NCBI GenBank assembly: GCA_040830545.1
Contig: JBFOMB010000169.1
Location: forward strand, 1-19,115
Reading direction: 5' to 3'
Length of the DNA: 19,115 nucleotides
Source: HXMU1420-2 sp040830545
Lineage (GTDB): Bacteria > Pseudomonadota > Alphaproteobacteria > Rhodobacterales > Rhodobacteraceae
Shown: positions 1 through 12,110 of the stretch, one piece after another
Layout of the letters: the number at the start of each line of letters is the position of its first letter
Position numbering within the stretch: the first letter of the stretch is position 1
The notes under the pieces: generated by a model
Seen by the model: only the letters and a program-made list of their open reading frames with translations
Database searches by the model: none
What the model was told of the DNA's origin: nothing
Position numbers and translations under genes: made by a program

Positions 1-128
1 GCGGGCGGGGGGAGTGGGCGGGGGCGTGGTGGGGGGTCGAGGCAGACAGGCGGGTTTGCCGCCGCATATGGAGGCCCACCCCAAGCCCGGGGGAGGGGAG
101 GAGGGGGGGGGGCGGGTTTTCCCCGCCG
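1..128. other. G-rich, low-complexity window edge, probably poor-quality sequence
   Basis: The first ~120 bases are dominated by runs of G (for example 31-36, 90-98 and 103-112) with almost no normal codon texture. From about 129 onward the sequence becomes ordinary high-GC coding DNA. The frame that ends at 305 is open through this stretch, but the translation is mostly Gly, Arg and Trp and does not look like real protein. I infer a contig end with base-calling or assembly errors. A natural G-rich repeat is possible but less likely. Confidence 0.6.
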
Positions 129-305
129 ATGTCGCTCTATCCCAAACTGCCGAAAAGCTTTTGCTTTGAGGCGGTGCGCGACATCCCTGCCCTGCTGCAG
201 CCCGGCCCCTGGACCCGCCGCCCCCGGTTTGCCCGGGAGCGGATGAAAGAGGTGGAGCAGATGGCAGATGCCGGTCAACCGGTGTTCTGGCGGCTGGATG
301 TATGA
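129..305 (+). CDS. C-terminal part of an unrecognised protein (partial or short ORF)
   Basis: This reading frame ends in TGA at 303-305. It has an ATG at 129, which would give a 58-residue product, but the frame is open back to the window start. This is therefore more likely the tail of a longer gene whose upstream part is missing or corrupted. The visible residues look like genuine globular protein: an aromatic and proline-rich stretch (SLYPKLPKSFCFEAV), then a charged helix (FARERMKEVEQMADAG) and the ending PVFWRLDV. I do not recognise the family. The gene ends 74 bases before the next start on the same strand. An ATG in another frame at 68 opens a short G-rich ORF that I do not believe. 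Confidence 0.45.
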   Translation: MSLYPKLPKSFCFEAVRDIPALLQPGPWTRRPRFARERMKEVEQMADAGQPVFWRLDV

Positions 306-367
306 AACGGACCGGGGCGGAGTGGTCTTCGCCCCGGTTCCACGTTACCTCTGTGCGCAAAGCGAAA

Positions 368-373
368 AAGGAG
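368..373 (+). promoter_or_regulatory. Ribosome binding site AAGGAG fixing the ytoQ-like start
   Basis: AAGGAG ends six bases before the ATG at 380. The reading frame is also open upstream with an ATG at 302, but that start would add 26 residues unrelated to the family and overlaps the end of the previous gene. This strong Shine-Dalgarno match decides for 380. Confidence 0.75.
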
Positions 374-379
374 CCTCAG

Positions 380-835
380 ATGACTTTGAACGTATATCTC
401 TCCGGTGAAATCCACACCGACTGGCGCGAACAGATTGTCGAAGGCGCGGCAGGACTGGATGTCAGCTTCAACAGCCCGGTGACCGATCACGGGGCCAGCG
501 ACGATTGCGGCGTGGCGATCCTGGGGGCCGAGCCGAACAAGTATTGGCACGACCACAAGGGTGCGATGGTCAACGCGATCCGCACCCGCAAGGGGCTGGA
601 GGATGCGGACATCGTCGTGGTCCGGTTCGGTGACAAGTACAAACAGTGGAACGCCGCCTTTGACGCGGGCTATGCAGCCGCCTTGGGTAAATCCATCATC
701 GTCCTGAACCCGCCCGAGCATCAGCATGCCTTGAAAGAGGTGCACGCGGCCGCGCTGGCGGTGGCCGAAGAACCGCGCCAAGTGGTTGAAATCCTGCGCT
801 ACGTTCTGACCGGAACGCTGCCTCAAAACGGATAA
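380..835 (+). CDS. YtoQ family protein (nucleoside deoxyribosyltransferase-like fold)
   Basis: The 151-residue protein opens with LNVYLSGEIHTDWREQI, the hallmark of the YtoQ family, whose role has not been established. The middle has the pattern ADIVVVRFGDKYKQWNAAFDAGYAAALGK (positions 76-104): a hydrophobic strand, an acidic/aromatic turn, then a helix and a Gly. This resembles the nucleoside 2-deoxyribosyltransferase/TIR-like fold, in which such segments hold the nucleotide substrate. HDHKGAMVNAIRTRKGLEDAD before it is probably the helix over the active site. The protein is soluble, with no signal peptide. The start at 380 is supported by AAGGAG. It is followed by 81 bases before the EamA gene on the same strand. 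Family membership is strongly recognisable. The enzymatic role is inference; it could be a nucleotide-modifying or nucleotide-sensing protein. Confidence 0.85.
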   Translation: MTLNVYLSGEIHTDWREQIVEGAAGLDVSFNSPVTDHGASDDCGVAILGAEPNKYWHDHKGAMVNAIRTRKGLEDADIVVVRFGDKYKQWNAAFDAGYAAALGKSIIVLNPPEHQHALKEVHAAALAVAEEPRQVVEILRYVLTGTLPQNG

Positions 836-916
836 ACTCCAGACACAACCGCCACCTTGCGCTCCCTCCGGCTTTCGGACAGGGTCGCGCTGCTGGAATT
901 CAGGACGAGGATACAC

Positions 917-1783
917 ATGGACACCCGCGCAATTCTGATGGGCGTGGCGTTTGCGCTGATGTGGTCTTCGGCCTTCAGCTCGGCCCGGATCATCGTGGCG
1001 GACGCTTCGCCACTGTATTCGCTGGCTTTGCGTTTCCTGTTGTCGGGCGTTTTGGGTGTTCTGATCGCCCGCGCCATGGGCCAAAGCTGGAAACTGAACC
1101 GCCAGCAATGGTATCTGACCATCCTGTTCGGCATCTGCCAGAACGCGATTTACCTGGGCCTCAACTTTGTCGCCATGCAAACGGTCGAGGCCGGGCTGGC
1201 CGCCATCATCGCCTCCACCATGCCGCTGCTGGTGGGTGTGGCGACCTGGGCCGTTTTCGGGCAAAGGCTGCCGGTTCTGGGCATTCTGGGGCTGCTGGCG
1301 GGGTTCTGCGGAGTCGCGCTCATCATGGGCTCGCGGATCAATGCGGGCGTGGATCTATATGGGGTAATCCTGTGCGGCATCGGTGTTCTGGCGCTGACAT
1401 TTGCCACGCTGGCCGTGCGCGGTGCCACATCCGGTGGCAATTTCATGATGATCGTGGGCCTGCAAATGCTGGTCGGATCAGCGGCCCTGTTTGTCGCCGC
1501 CTTCCTGTTTGAAACGCCCCGGTTCAATCCCACATGGCCGCTGCTGGGCGCGTTCCTCTATACCAAGCTGGTTCCCGGCCTGCTGGCCACCTATGTCTGG
1601 TTCCTGCTGCTGGATCGGCTGGGCGCCGTGCGCGCGGCCACCTTCCACTTCCTCAACCCTGTCTTCGGCGTCGCCATCGCCGCCGTGCTGCTGGGTGAAA
1701 CGCTGGGTCTGCTGGATGCCATCGGCGTCCTGATCGTCACCGCAGGTATCCTCGCGGTGCAGCTGTCCCGGCAAAAGGTCTGA
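917..1783 (+). CDS. EamA/DMT-superfamily transporter (RhaT/YdcZ-like drug/metabolite exporter)
   Basis: This 288-residue integral membrane protein has about ten hydrophobic segments arranged as two tandem EamA repeats (roughly residues 5-135 and 150-283). Typical features are the N-terminal MGVAFALMWSSAF, the first-repeat end YLGLNFVAMQTVEAGLAAIIASTMPLLVGVATW, and the second-repeat counterpart RLGAVRAATFHFLNPVFGVAIAAVLLGE. Family members export small metabolites, often amino acids or their analogues, across the inner membrane, but the substrate cannot be read from sequence. I chose the ATG at 917, preceded by a purine-rich GGACGAGG at 903-910. A TTG at 857 would add 20 polar residues before the first membrane helix and is less likely. 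The gene is 85 bases from msrB on the same strand; a link with methionine repair is not shown. Confidence 0.88.
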   Translation: MDTRAILMGVAFALMWSSAFSSARIIVADASPLYSLALRFLLSGVLGVLIARAMGQSWKLNRQQWYLTILFGICQNAIYLGLNFVAMQTVEAGLAAIIASTMPLLVGVATWAVFGQRLPVLGILGLLAGFCGVALIMGSRINAGVDLYGVILCGIGVLALTFATLAVRGATSGGNFMMIVGLQMLVGSAALFVAAFLFETPRFNPTWPLLGAFLYTKLVPGLLATYVWFLLLDRLGAVRAATFHFLNPVFGVAIAAVLLGETLGLLDAIGVLIVTAGILAVQLSRQKV

Positions 1784-1868
1784 CACACAGTCTTGCGAAG
1801 CGGCTGAAATAGTCCTTTCATTTCCGGCAAAACAACCCACCTTACCCTCAACCAGATATGAGGTGTTC

Positions 1869-2318
1869 ATGACCCAGTATTTCAAAGACCCCGACGCCAT
1901 CGCCGCCCTGTCGCCCGAAGAATTCTACGTCACGCAAAACGCAGGCACCGAGCGTCCCGGTACAGGCAAGCTGCTGAACAACAAGGAACCGGGCATTTAC
2001 GTCGACATCGTGTCCGGCGAACCCCTGTTCGCGTCTGCCGACAAATACGAAAGCGGCTGCGGCTGGCCCAGCTTTACCAAACCCATCGAACCGGCCAACG
2101 TGGCCGAACTGGAAGATCGCACCCTAGGCATGATCCGGACCGAGGTCCGCTCGACCCACGGCGACAGCCATCTGGGCCACGTGTTTCCCGACGGACCCCG
2201 CGACCGTGGCGGGCTGCGCTACTGCATCAATTCCGCCTCGCTCCGCTTCGTGCATCGCAACGATATGGAGGCCGAGGGCTACGGTGACTACATCAACCAG
2301 GTGGAGGACGTGACATGA
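1869..2318 (+). CDS. msrB: Peptide-methionine (R)-S-oxide reductase MsrB, zinc-free type
   Basis: MsrB reduces the R-epimer of methionine sulfoxide in proteins. The 149-residue product contains the family block SGCGWPSFTKPI (62-73), HLGHVFPDGP (101-110) and RYCINSASLRF (117-127). Cys119 is the catalytic cysteine, and Cys64 is a candidate resolving cysteine. The two CxxC pairs that bind zinc in E. coli MsrB are absent: the positions read IVSGEPLF and STHGDSHLGH, so this is the metal-free form. The ATG at 1869 is chosen over a GTG at 1863 because GAGG at 1860-1863 lies at proper distance. The stop overlaps the msrA start as ATGA, so the two are translationally coupled. The product is cytoplasmic, with no signal peptide. 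Confidence 0.94.
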   Translation: MTQYFKDPDAIAALSPEEFYVTQNAGTERPGTGKLLNNKEPGIYVDIVSGEPLFASADKYESGCGWPSFTKPIEPANVAELEDRTLGMIRTEVRSTHGDSHLGHVFPDGPRDRGGLRYCINSASLRFVHRNDMEAEGYGDYINQVEDVT

Positions 2319-2827
2319 CCGATCAAAAACGCGCTGTACTGGCCGGTGGCTGCTTCTGGGGCATGCAGGATCTGATCCGCAAGCTGCCAGGCGTGTCTGC
2401 GACCCGCGTGGGCTACACCGGCGGGGACGTGCCCAACGCGACCTATCGCAATCACGGCACACACGCGGAAGGGATCGAAATCTGGTTCGACCCGGCCATT
2501 ATCAGCTATCGCCAGTTGCTGGAATTCTTTTTTCAGATCCACGACCCAACCACGCCAAACCGGCAGGGCAACGATGTGGGCCTCAGCTACCGGTCTGCCA
2601 TCTATTATGTGGATGAGGATCAAAAGGCCGTCGCCGAAGACACCATTGCCGACGTCAATGCCTCCGGCATCTGGCCGGGCCGTGTGGTGACGGAACTGGA
2701 ACCGGTTGGCGATTTCTGGGACGCCGAGCCTGAACACCAGGACTACCTGGAGCGTATTCCCAACGGCTACACCTGCCACTTCCCCCGCCCCGACTGGGTC
2801 CTGCCCAAACGCGACGCTGCAGAATAA
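2315..2827 (+). CDS. msrA: Peptide-methionine (S)-S-oxide reductase MsrA
   Basis: MsrA reduces the S-epimer of methionine sulfoxide and complements the upstream MsrB. The 170-residue protein has the invariant GGCFWG at 11-16, with nucleophile Cys13, and the substrate-pocket motif GYTGGDVPNATYRNHGTHAE (33-52). The sequence then follows the family through FFFQIHDPTTPNRQGNDVG and YRSAIYY. The only other cysteine, Cys154 in NGYTCHF, is the likely resolving residue, which gives a two-cysteine thioredoxin-recycled enzyme rather than the three-cysteine E. coli type. The start ATG at 2315 overlaps the msrB stop. The enzyme is cytoplasmic. The gene ends nine bases before a hairpin at 2836 that probably ends the transcript. 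Confidence 0.95.
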   Translation: MTDQKRAVLAGGCFWGMQDLIRKLPGVSATRVGYTGGDVPNATYRNHGTHAEGIEIWFDPAIISYRQLLEFFFQIHDPTTPNRQGNDVGLSYRSAIYYVDEDQKAVAEDTIADVNASGIWPGRVVTELEPVGDFWDAEPEHQDYLERIPNGYTCHFPRPDWVLPKRDAAE

Positions 2828-2835
2828 CGCAACGC

Positions 2836-2858
2836 GGTCCCGGACCTGATCCGGGACC
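2836..2858. terminator. Bidirectional hairpin between msrA and the convergent hydantoinase gene
   Basis: GGTCCCGGA at 2836-2844 pairs perfectly with TCCGGGACC at 2850-2858 around the loop CCTGA, giving a 9-bp, mostly G-C stem. It sits in the 38-base gap between two convergent stop codons. There is no T-run on either side, so it would be an imperfect intrinsic terminator, or it could be a dispersed palindromic repeat used as one. Confidence 0.6.
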
Positions 2859-2865
2859 TCCAGCT

Positions 2866-4869
2866 TTAGCCCACCGCAACCCGCGGTCGACCGCTGGCCT
2901 CAACCATCACCGATGCCTCCACAAAGACCTCGCGCGCCTCAAGCTGCGCCGTTTTGACATCGCGGTTCACAGTCACCTCGATGTCGCTGGCCCCGGCATC
3001 CCGCGCGCCCTGCTCTGCCTGCGTGCTCAGATGCGTCTCTAACAGGCCCAATGCGGCCTCAACCTCGGTGAAATCCTGCGGCCCGTCCTCCAAATGCACG
3101 CGGTACCGGCCCTCGGACGGGGCCGTGACGGTCCCGCTACGCCGCACGGTGACACGCCCGGCCACGGCACCGATGGCATTGGCCACGCCAGCATGTTCCG
3201 GCAAGATCATCCGCGTGCCCATCCGTTCCCCAACCGATGGATAATAGGTCGGCGCGGACGCGCCCAGCCCGATCACCGGCAGGTTCAGCCCCGCATCAAG
3301 ACGCAGAATACCCGCGTGCTTGTCCAACCCCCGCTGCAACAACACATGCCGCGCCAGGTCCGCCGGATCACCGTCAAACCCCGCATCTTCGGCAAAAGCA
3401 GCCTCTAACAGGGCCAATTCCGTCTGATAGTGCAGCCGCTCAACAATCATTTGGGCCAGCGTAGCCTCGTCCACCGCCACACGGTCCCCGGATCCAACCC
3501 GCCGCCGAGTGAACAGCGCCAGAGCCTTGCGCGCCGCCTCTGCGTCCCAGCTGTCCAGCAGCCCCAGCGCATGTGACGCATCCGACGGGGTCAGCGCTCC
3601 GATCTGCACAATCCCACGATCCCGCAACCGGCCCAGCGCGCCCTGCTCCACCCGCGACTTCAACACATCGGCCACTGGGCACACATCCGCGCCAATACGT
3701 TCTATTAGAGCCTGTTCCCGGCTGCCCAACCCACTTAGCACCGCCCCCGGCACAACTCGCAGAAACCGCCCGTCATATTCGCCAGGGGTCGAGGCGTTCA
3801 GTTGCATGTCCAGCACCCGATGCACCACGTCGGGCGCAATCTGCGCCATCAACGATACGGGCACCACCCGGCGCGGTCCCAGCGTGACACCCCCCGCCAG
3901 GCCAGAGGCGTTAAGATGCACCTCGCTGTCGCCACCCAACCCGGTGGTCCGCATGCCCACGGCCTCCACCATGGTACGGAATCCGCCCACATAGGCCCCG
4001 TTCGGGTCAATCGCGGGCAATCCGTCCTTGATCAGGGCCACATCCGTCGTCGTCCCGCCAATGTCAGAAACCAGCGCATGCGTTTCCCCGGTCAACCACC
4101 TTGCACCAACAATACTGGCTGCTGGACCGCTCAGAATGGTCTCGATCGGCCGGAACCGTGCCTGGGCCGAGGACATCAGCGCGCCATCGCCCCGCACCAC
4201 CATCATGGGCGCGGTGATCCCCAGCTCGGCCAACCGCGTTTCGGCCCGACCGATCAGCGCGTCGATCATCCCGATCAAACGTGCGTTCAGAACCGCCGTC
4301 ACTGCCCGTTTCGGTCCATTCAGCTTGGCCGACAAATGATGCGAGCATGTGACCGGCAGATGCGTGATCTCGCGGATCATCTGCGCCACCTGCAATTCAT
4401 GCGCAGGGTTGCGCGTGGCAAACTGCGCCGCAACGGCAAACCCGGTCACCTGATCCGAAACTGAGTCTAAAAAGGCAGAAACTGCCGCCACATCCAGGGC
4501 CGCCGCCTCGGACCCGGCATGGGTGTGCCCACCCGTTACCACGATACAGGGGTCGTCTTTCAACGCCTCCTGCAACCCATGCCGCCCCAGATCGGACTCG
4601 CGAAAACCGATATAGATCAGCGCCACGCGCCCGCCCTGCCCCTCGACCAGCGCATTGGTGGCCAACGTCGTGGACAGCGCCGCCATCGTGATCTGATCCG
4701 GCGCAACCCCCGAGGCCTCCAACACGGCCTCGACCGCGCCGCCGACGCCGATTGCCAGATCCTGCCGGGTGGTCAGCGACTTGGCGCTGGCCAACACCTC
4801 GGAATCATCACGGATCAGAACCGCGTCCGTATATGTGCCGCCTGTGTCGATGCCGAGCGTGATTGCCAT
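2866..4869 (-). CDS. Hydantoinase/oxoprolinase family protein, HyuA-like (orphan A subunit)
   Basis: The 667-residue protein belongs to the ATP-dependent hydantoinase A / 5-oxoprolinase / acetone-carboxylase family, which uses ATP to open or carboxylate small substrates. The N-terminal domain begins with the phosphate-binding GIDTGGTYTDAVL (6-18). The main domain carries RPIETILSGPAAS (240-252), SDIGGTTTDVALI (268-280) and TTGLGGDSEV (308-317), all typical of the actin-like ATPase fold. Its length matches free-standing HyuA proteins. The B subunit that normally partners it is not in the window. I prefer the ATG at 4869, preceded by GGGGGCG; a TTG at 4881 is possible. The gene lies 74 bases after queG on the same strand, so it may be the last gene of that operon. 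The substrate is unknown; candidates are hydantoins, 5-oxoproline-like lactams or N-methylhydantoin. Confidence 0.85.
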   Translation of the reverse strand: MAITLGIDTGGTYTDAVLIRDDSEVLASAKSLTTRQDLAIGVGGAVEAVLEASGVAPDQITMAALSTTLATNALVEGQGGRVALIYIGFRESDLGRHGLQEALKDDPCIVVTGGHTHAGSEAAALDVAAVSAFLDSVSDQVTGFAVAAQFATRNPAHELQVAQMIREITHLPVTCSHHLSAKLNGPKRAVTAVLNARLIGMIDALIGRAETRLAELGITAPMMVVRGDGALMSSAQARFRPIETILSGPAASIVGARWLTGETHALVSDIGGTTTDVALIKDGLPAIDPNGAYVGGFRTMVEAVGMRTTGLGGDSEVHLNASGLAGGVTLGPRRVVPVSLMAQIAPDVVHRVLDMQLNASTPGEYDGRFLRVVPGAVLSGLGSREQALIERIGADVCPVADVLKSRVEQGALGRLRDRGIVQIGALTPSDASHALGLLDSWDAEAARKALALFTRRRVGSGDRVAVDEATLAQMIVERLHYQTELALLEAAFAEDAGFDGDPADLARHVLLQRGLDKHAGILRLDAGLNLPVIGLGASAPTYYPSVGERMGTRMILPEHAGVANAIGAVAGRVTVRRSGTVTAPSEGRYRVHLEDGPQDFTEVEAALGLLETHLSTQAEQGARDAGASDIEVTVNRDVKTAQLEAREVFVEASVMVEASGRPRVAVG

Positions 4870-4943
4870 GGTCGCCCCCAAATGAACCTCAGCGCATGTA
4901 AGGGCGCAGAATTACGACGTCCATTCCATTTGCGGCAAAATCG

Positions 4944-6005
4944 TCACTTTGGCAGACGCGACACCGCCCATTCAGCCGCCTCTGCTACCGTTGGGTCCGG
5001 GTCCGTGGTCAACGCCTGTGCCCGTGGTCGCAAAGCAGGGTTCCCGGAATTGCCAATGGCATAGAGCACGTTGCGCACAAACCGGTCCCGCCCGATCCGT
5101 TTGATGGGGGAGCCCGAAAATTTCTGTCTAAACCCTGCATCGTCCAATTGCACCAGATCGTCCAGACGGGGTGCGGCCAGATCATCGCGCGCCATGTAGC
5201 GCGCATCGCTGGCGGTGACGGCGAATTTGTTCCATGGACAGGCCGCCAGACAATCATCACAACCATAAATCCGGTTGCCCAGCGCAGACCGCAAGGCTGG
5301 GTCGACCGGGCCCTTGTGTTCGATGGTCAGGTAGGAAATGCACTTGCGCGCGTCCAACTGATAAGGTGCCGGAAAAGCATCTGTCGGGCAGACATCCAGA
5401 CAGGCGCGGCAGGACCCGCAATGGTCGGGTTCGCTTGGGTCCGGTTCCAGCTCCAGCGTGGTGAAAACAGACCCTATAAACGCCCAGTTCCCCCAATCCC
5501 GGCTGACCAGATTGGTATGTTTGCCCTGCCAGCCCAGCCCGGCCGCCTGACCCAACGCCTTTTCCGGCACGGGGGCCGTGTCCACGAACACCTTGATTTC
5601 GCCCCCGCCCTCGTCGATCAGCCAACGACCCAGCCGTTTCAGGCGCTTCTTGACCAAATCGTGGTAGTCCTTGTTCTGTGCATAGACACTGATCGCGCCC
5701 CGATCTGGCTGTTCCAAAACGGCACAGGGGTCATGCTCGGGTGTGTAGCTTTCGGCCAGCATCAGCACCGACCGCGCCTCGGGCCACAGGGCCACCGGAT
5801 CGCCGCGCCAGTGCACACGATCCGCCATCCACGCCATCTGCCCGTGATACCCGGCGTCCAGAAACGCCTGCAGTCGCTCCATCACCTGCGGCACGGCGTC
5901 AGGTCGGCAGACGCGCGCAGACACAAATCCTTCGCCCAGCGCGCGGGCAACCACCCGGTCCTTCAACCCGGCACTCACGTCGTCCTGTCCCGGCAAACCG
6001 GCCAC
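4944..6005 (-). CDS. queG: Epoxyqueuosine reductase QueG
   Basis: QueG performs the last step of queuosine synthesis, reducing epoxyqueuosine at tRNA position 34. It uses a cobalamin cofactor and two [4Fe-4S] clusters. In the 353-residue product, the cobalamin-domain motif VFVDTAPVPEKALGQAAGLGWQGKHTNLV (139-167) contains the conserved Asp142 thought to act as general acid. The cluster cysteines are C196-x2-C199-x2-C202-x3-C206, followed by C222 and C249-x2-C252-x3-C256-P. The C-terminal HEAT-like piece (RFVRNVLYAIGNSGNPAL) recognises tRNA. The start is a GTG at 6005, 12 bases after the GST stop. A second GTG at 5978 has a better upstream AGGAC and would shorten the protein by nine residues. 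It is co-transcribed with the GST gene by position. Confidence 0.94.
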   Translation of the reverse strand: MAGLPGQDDVSAGLKDRVVARALGEGFVSARVCRPDAVPQVMERLQAFLDAGYHGQMAWMADRVHWRGDPVALWPEARSVLMLAESYTPEHDPCAVLEQPDRGAISVYAQNKDYHDLVKKRLKRLGRWLIDEGGGEIKVFVDTAPVPEKALGQAAGLGWQGKHTNLVSRDWGNWAFIGSVFTTLELEPDPSEPDHCGSCRACLDVCPTDAFPAPYQLDARKCISYLTIEHKGPVDPALRSALGNRIYGCDDCLAACPWNKFAVTASDARYMARDDLAAPRLDDLVQLDDAGFRQKFSGSPIKRIGRDRFVRNVLYAIGNSGNPALRPRAQALTTDPDPTVAEAAEWAVSRLPK

Positions 6006-6017
6006 ACCCGGTCGAGG

Positions 6018-6683
6018 TTAAAAATCGAGGTCGGCATAATGCGGTGGCGGGCGGAAACCGGGGATCTGATCCGCCAGGATCGACCGGAACGCCGGGCGCG
6101 ATTTGATCTTGGCGTACCAATCCTTCACCACGTGCGACCGGTTCCAATCCACGTCCGAGATATAGTCCAGTGACGACAAATGCGCCGCTGCCGCGAAATC
6201 GGCCAGCGTCATCACATCGCCCGCCAGCCACCGGCGGTGGTCCAGCAGCCACGCCATGTAATCCAGGTGATACTTGATCGCCTTCGCCCCTGCCTTCACG
6301 TTCTTGCTGTCGGGATACCCTTCGCCGGTGACCTTCTTGTTCACCCGTTCATACAGCAGCTTGGACGTGACCTCGTTGTGGAACTTGTCGTCAAACCAGC
6401 CCACCAACCTACGCACCTCGTAGCGCGCTTCGGGGTCCGTGGGCATCAATGACGGCTCGGGGCGGGTTTCCTCGATATATTCGCAGATCGCGGCACTTTC
6501 TGCCATCATCCGCCCGTCCAGCTTGATCACCGGTACCTTGGCCGCCGGGTTGCGGCGCAGGAAATCGGGCTCTGCCTCCCAATACCGTTCCTCGATCAGC
6601 TCCACGTCGATCTTCTTTTCCGCCAGACTCAGGCGGACCTTGCGACAGAACGGGGACAGGGGAACGTGGAACAGTTTTGCCAT
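6018..6683 (-). CDS. Glutathione S-transferase family protein
   Basis: This cytoplasmic protein of 221 residues has an N-terminal thioredoxin-like domain (about 1-75) and an all-helical C-terminal domain. SPFCRKVRLSL at 10-20 places Ser10 and Cys13 where GSTs have their glutathione-activating residue. VPVIKLDG (50-57) has the cis-proline, Pro51. Glu62-Ser63 is the glutathione gamma-glutamyl binding pair. MTLADFAAAAHL (158-169) is the helix N-capping motif of the C-domain. The reaction could be conjugation or thiol reduction; SPFC resembles the Ser/Cys-type classes (beta/omega/zeta-like) and the subclass is uncertain. It lies 56 bases after mtgA and 12 before queG on the same strand, so it is probably in one operon with them. 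It is a frequent neighbour type with no proven functional link. Confidence 0.9.
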   Translation of the reverse strand: MAKLFHVPLSPFCRKVRLSLAEKKIDVELIEERYWEAEPDFLRRNPAAKVPVIKLDGRMMAESAAICEYIEETRPEPSLMPTDPEARYEVRRLVGWFDDKFHNEVTSKLLYERVNKKVTGEGYPDSKNVKAGAKAIKYHLDYMAWLLDHRRWLAGDVMTLADFAAAAHLSSLDYISDVDWNRSHVVKDWYAKIKSRPAFRSILADQIPGFRPPPHYADLDF

Positions 6684-6739
6684 TTTCGGGGTATCTTATT
6701 CGACTAATGGACCTTCAATGCCTGTCTGCGCCGGGATTT

Positions 6740-7483
6740 TCAATCCTCGAAACACGCGGCTCGCCCATCTGCGCGGATGGTGGCCGCACCATCCATGATT
6801 GAAGCGGCCCGCCGCGCCACACGCGTACTGGGTTTCGAGGCCGACCGTCGTTTCGGGTTCGGCAGGGTTGCGGCGATCAGTGCCGCTTGCCGGTTGCTCA
6901 GCGCCTCGGGCCCCACGCCGAACGAATTGCGCGCCGCCGCTTCGACGCCAAACACGCCTTCACCCATCTCAGCCACATTCAGGTAAACCTCGATGATGCG
7001 ACGCTTGGGCCAGATCGCCTCGACCGCCGGGGTGATCGCCGCCTCCAGCAGCTTGCGGATCCAGCTGCGCCCCTGCCACAGGAACACGTTTTTCACGGTT
7101 TGCTGCGTGATCGTCGACCCGCCGCGTGACCCGCCGGAATCCATCGCCGCACGGATCGCCTCCACGTCAAACCCCCAATGCAGGCAGTAATTTGCATCCT
7201 CAGCCGCCACGACGCTGCGCGCCATGACCGGAGCAATATCCTCGATTGGCACCCATTGCCGATCAATCGCGCCCAGCCGTTTCTTTTCCACCCACATCGT
7301 ATGGGTGATCGGCGGGTTCACCACGCGGAACAGCAGGATCAGCGCCAGTGTTCCCACGATCAGGATTGTCGTGCTGCGCAACAGGATGAACCCCACCCAA
7401 CGCAGCGGCGCGTAACGCCGCTTCTTGGGGGAGGATTTGCGCTTGCGTCTGCTCTTGGTTGTCTTGCGCGCTGCCTTCGCCAT
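6740..7483 (-). CDS. mtgA: Monofunctional biosynthetic peptidoglycan transglycosylase MtgA
   Basis: MtgA polymerises lipid II into glycan strands at the outer face of the inner membrane. The 247-residue protein has a very basic cytoplasmic tail (1-30, many Lys/Arg), one membrane anchor (about 31-53) and then a GT51 domain. VVAAEDANYCLHWGFD (91-106) holds the catalytic Glu95, GGSTITQQTVKN (121-132) is motif 2, and KRRIIEVYLNVAEMG (160-174) is the motif with the second catalytic region. There is no penicillin-binding domain, so it is not a class A PBP. The N-terminus is more basic than I expect for the family. The start ATG at 7483 has GAGGGG immediately upstream. It is probably the first gene of the mtgA-GST-queG unit. 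Confidence 0.93.
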   Translation of the reverse strand: MAKAARKTTKSRRKRKSSPKKRRYAPLRWVGFILLRSTTILIVGTLALILLFRVVNPPITHTMWVEKKRLGAIDRQWVPIEDIAPVMARSVVAAEDANYCLHWGFDVEAIRAAMDSGGSRGGSTITQQTVKNVFLWQGRSWIRKLLEAAITPAVEAIWPKRRIIEVYLNVAEMGEGVFGVEAAARNSFGVGPEALSNRQAALIAATLPNPKRRSASKPSTRVARRAASIMDGAATIRADGRAACFED

Positions 7484-7516
7484 GACCCCTCTATAGGGCA
7501 GCGAACCCAGCGCTCA

Positions 7517-7565
7517 AACCGGTTTTACGCCCGGTTAGGACGGACCGGGCGGACATACCGCCCGG
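7517..7565 (-). terminator. Tandem hairpins after gltB, likely transcription end
   Basis: Two perfect inverted repeats follow the gltB stop (7575-7577) on the minus strand. The first is CCGGGCGG at 7545-7552 with CCGCCCGG at 7558-7565 (8 bp, loop of 5). The second is AACCGG at 7517-7522 with CCGGTT at 7531-7536 (6 bp, loop of 8). Neither is followed by a clear U-run, so termination may be weak or Rho-assisted. They separate gltB from mtgA, which starts at 7483. Confidence 0.55.
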
Positions 7566-7574
7566 CACGCGCTG

Positions 7575-12110
<4,536 letters not shown>

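Noticed and set aside
275..1264. Minus-strand open frame of 329 codons across the YtoQ and EamA genes
   Set aside because: It overlaps two well-supported plus-strand genes and its translation has no familiar motif.
1793..1821. TTGCGA-N17-TTTCAT as a promoter for msrB
   Set aside because: Spacing is right, but both hexamers are poor matches, so it is no better than chance in an 85-base gap.
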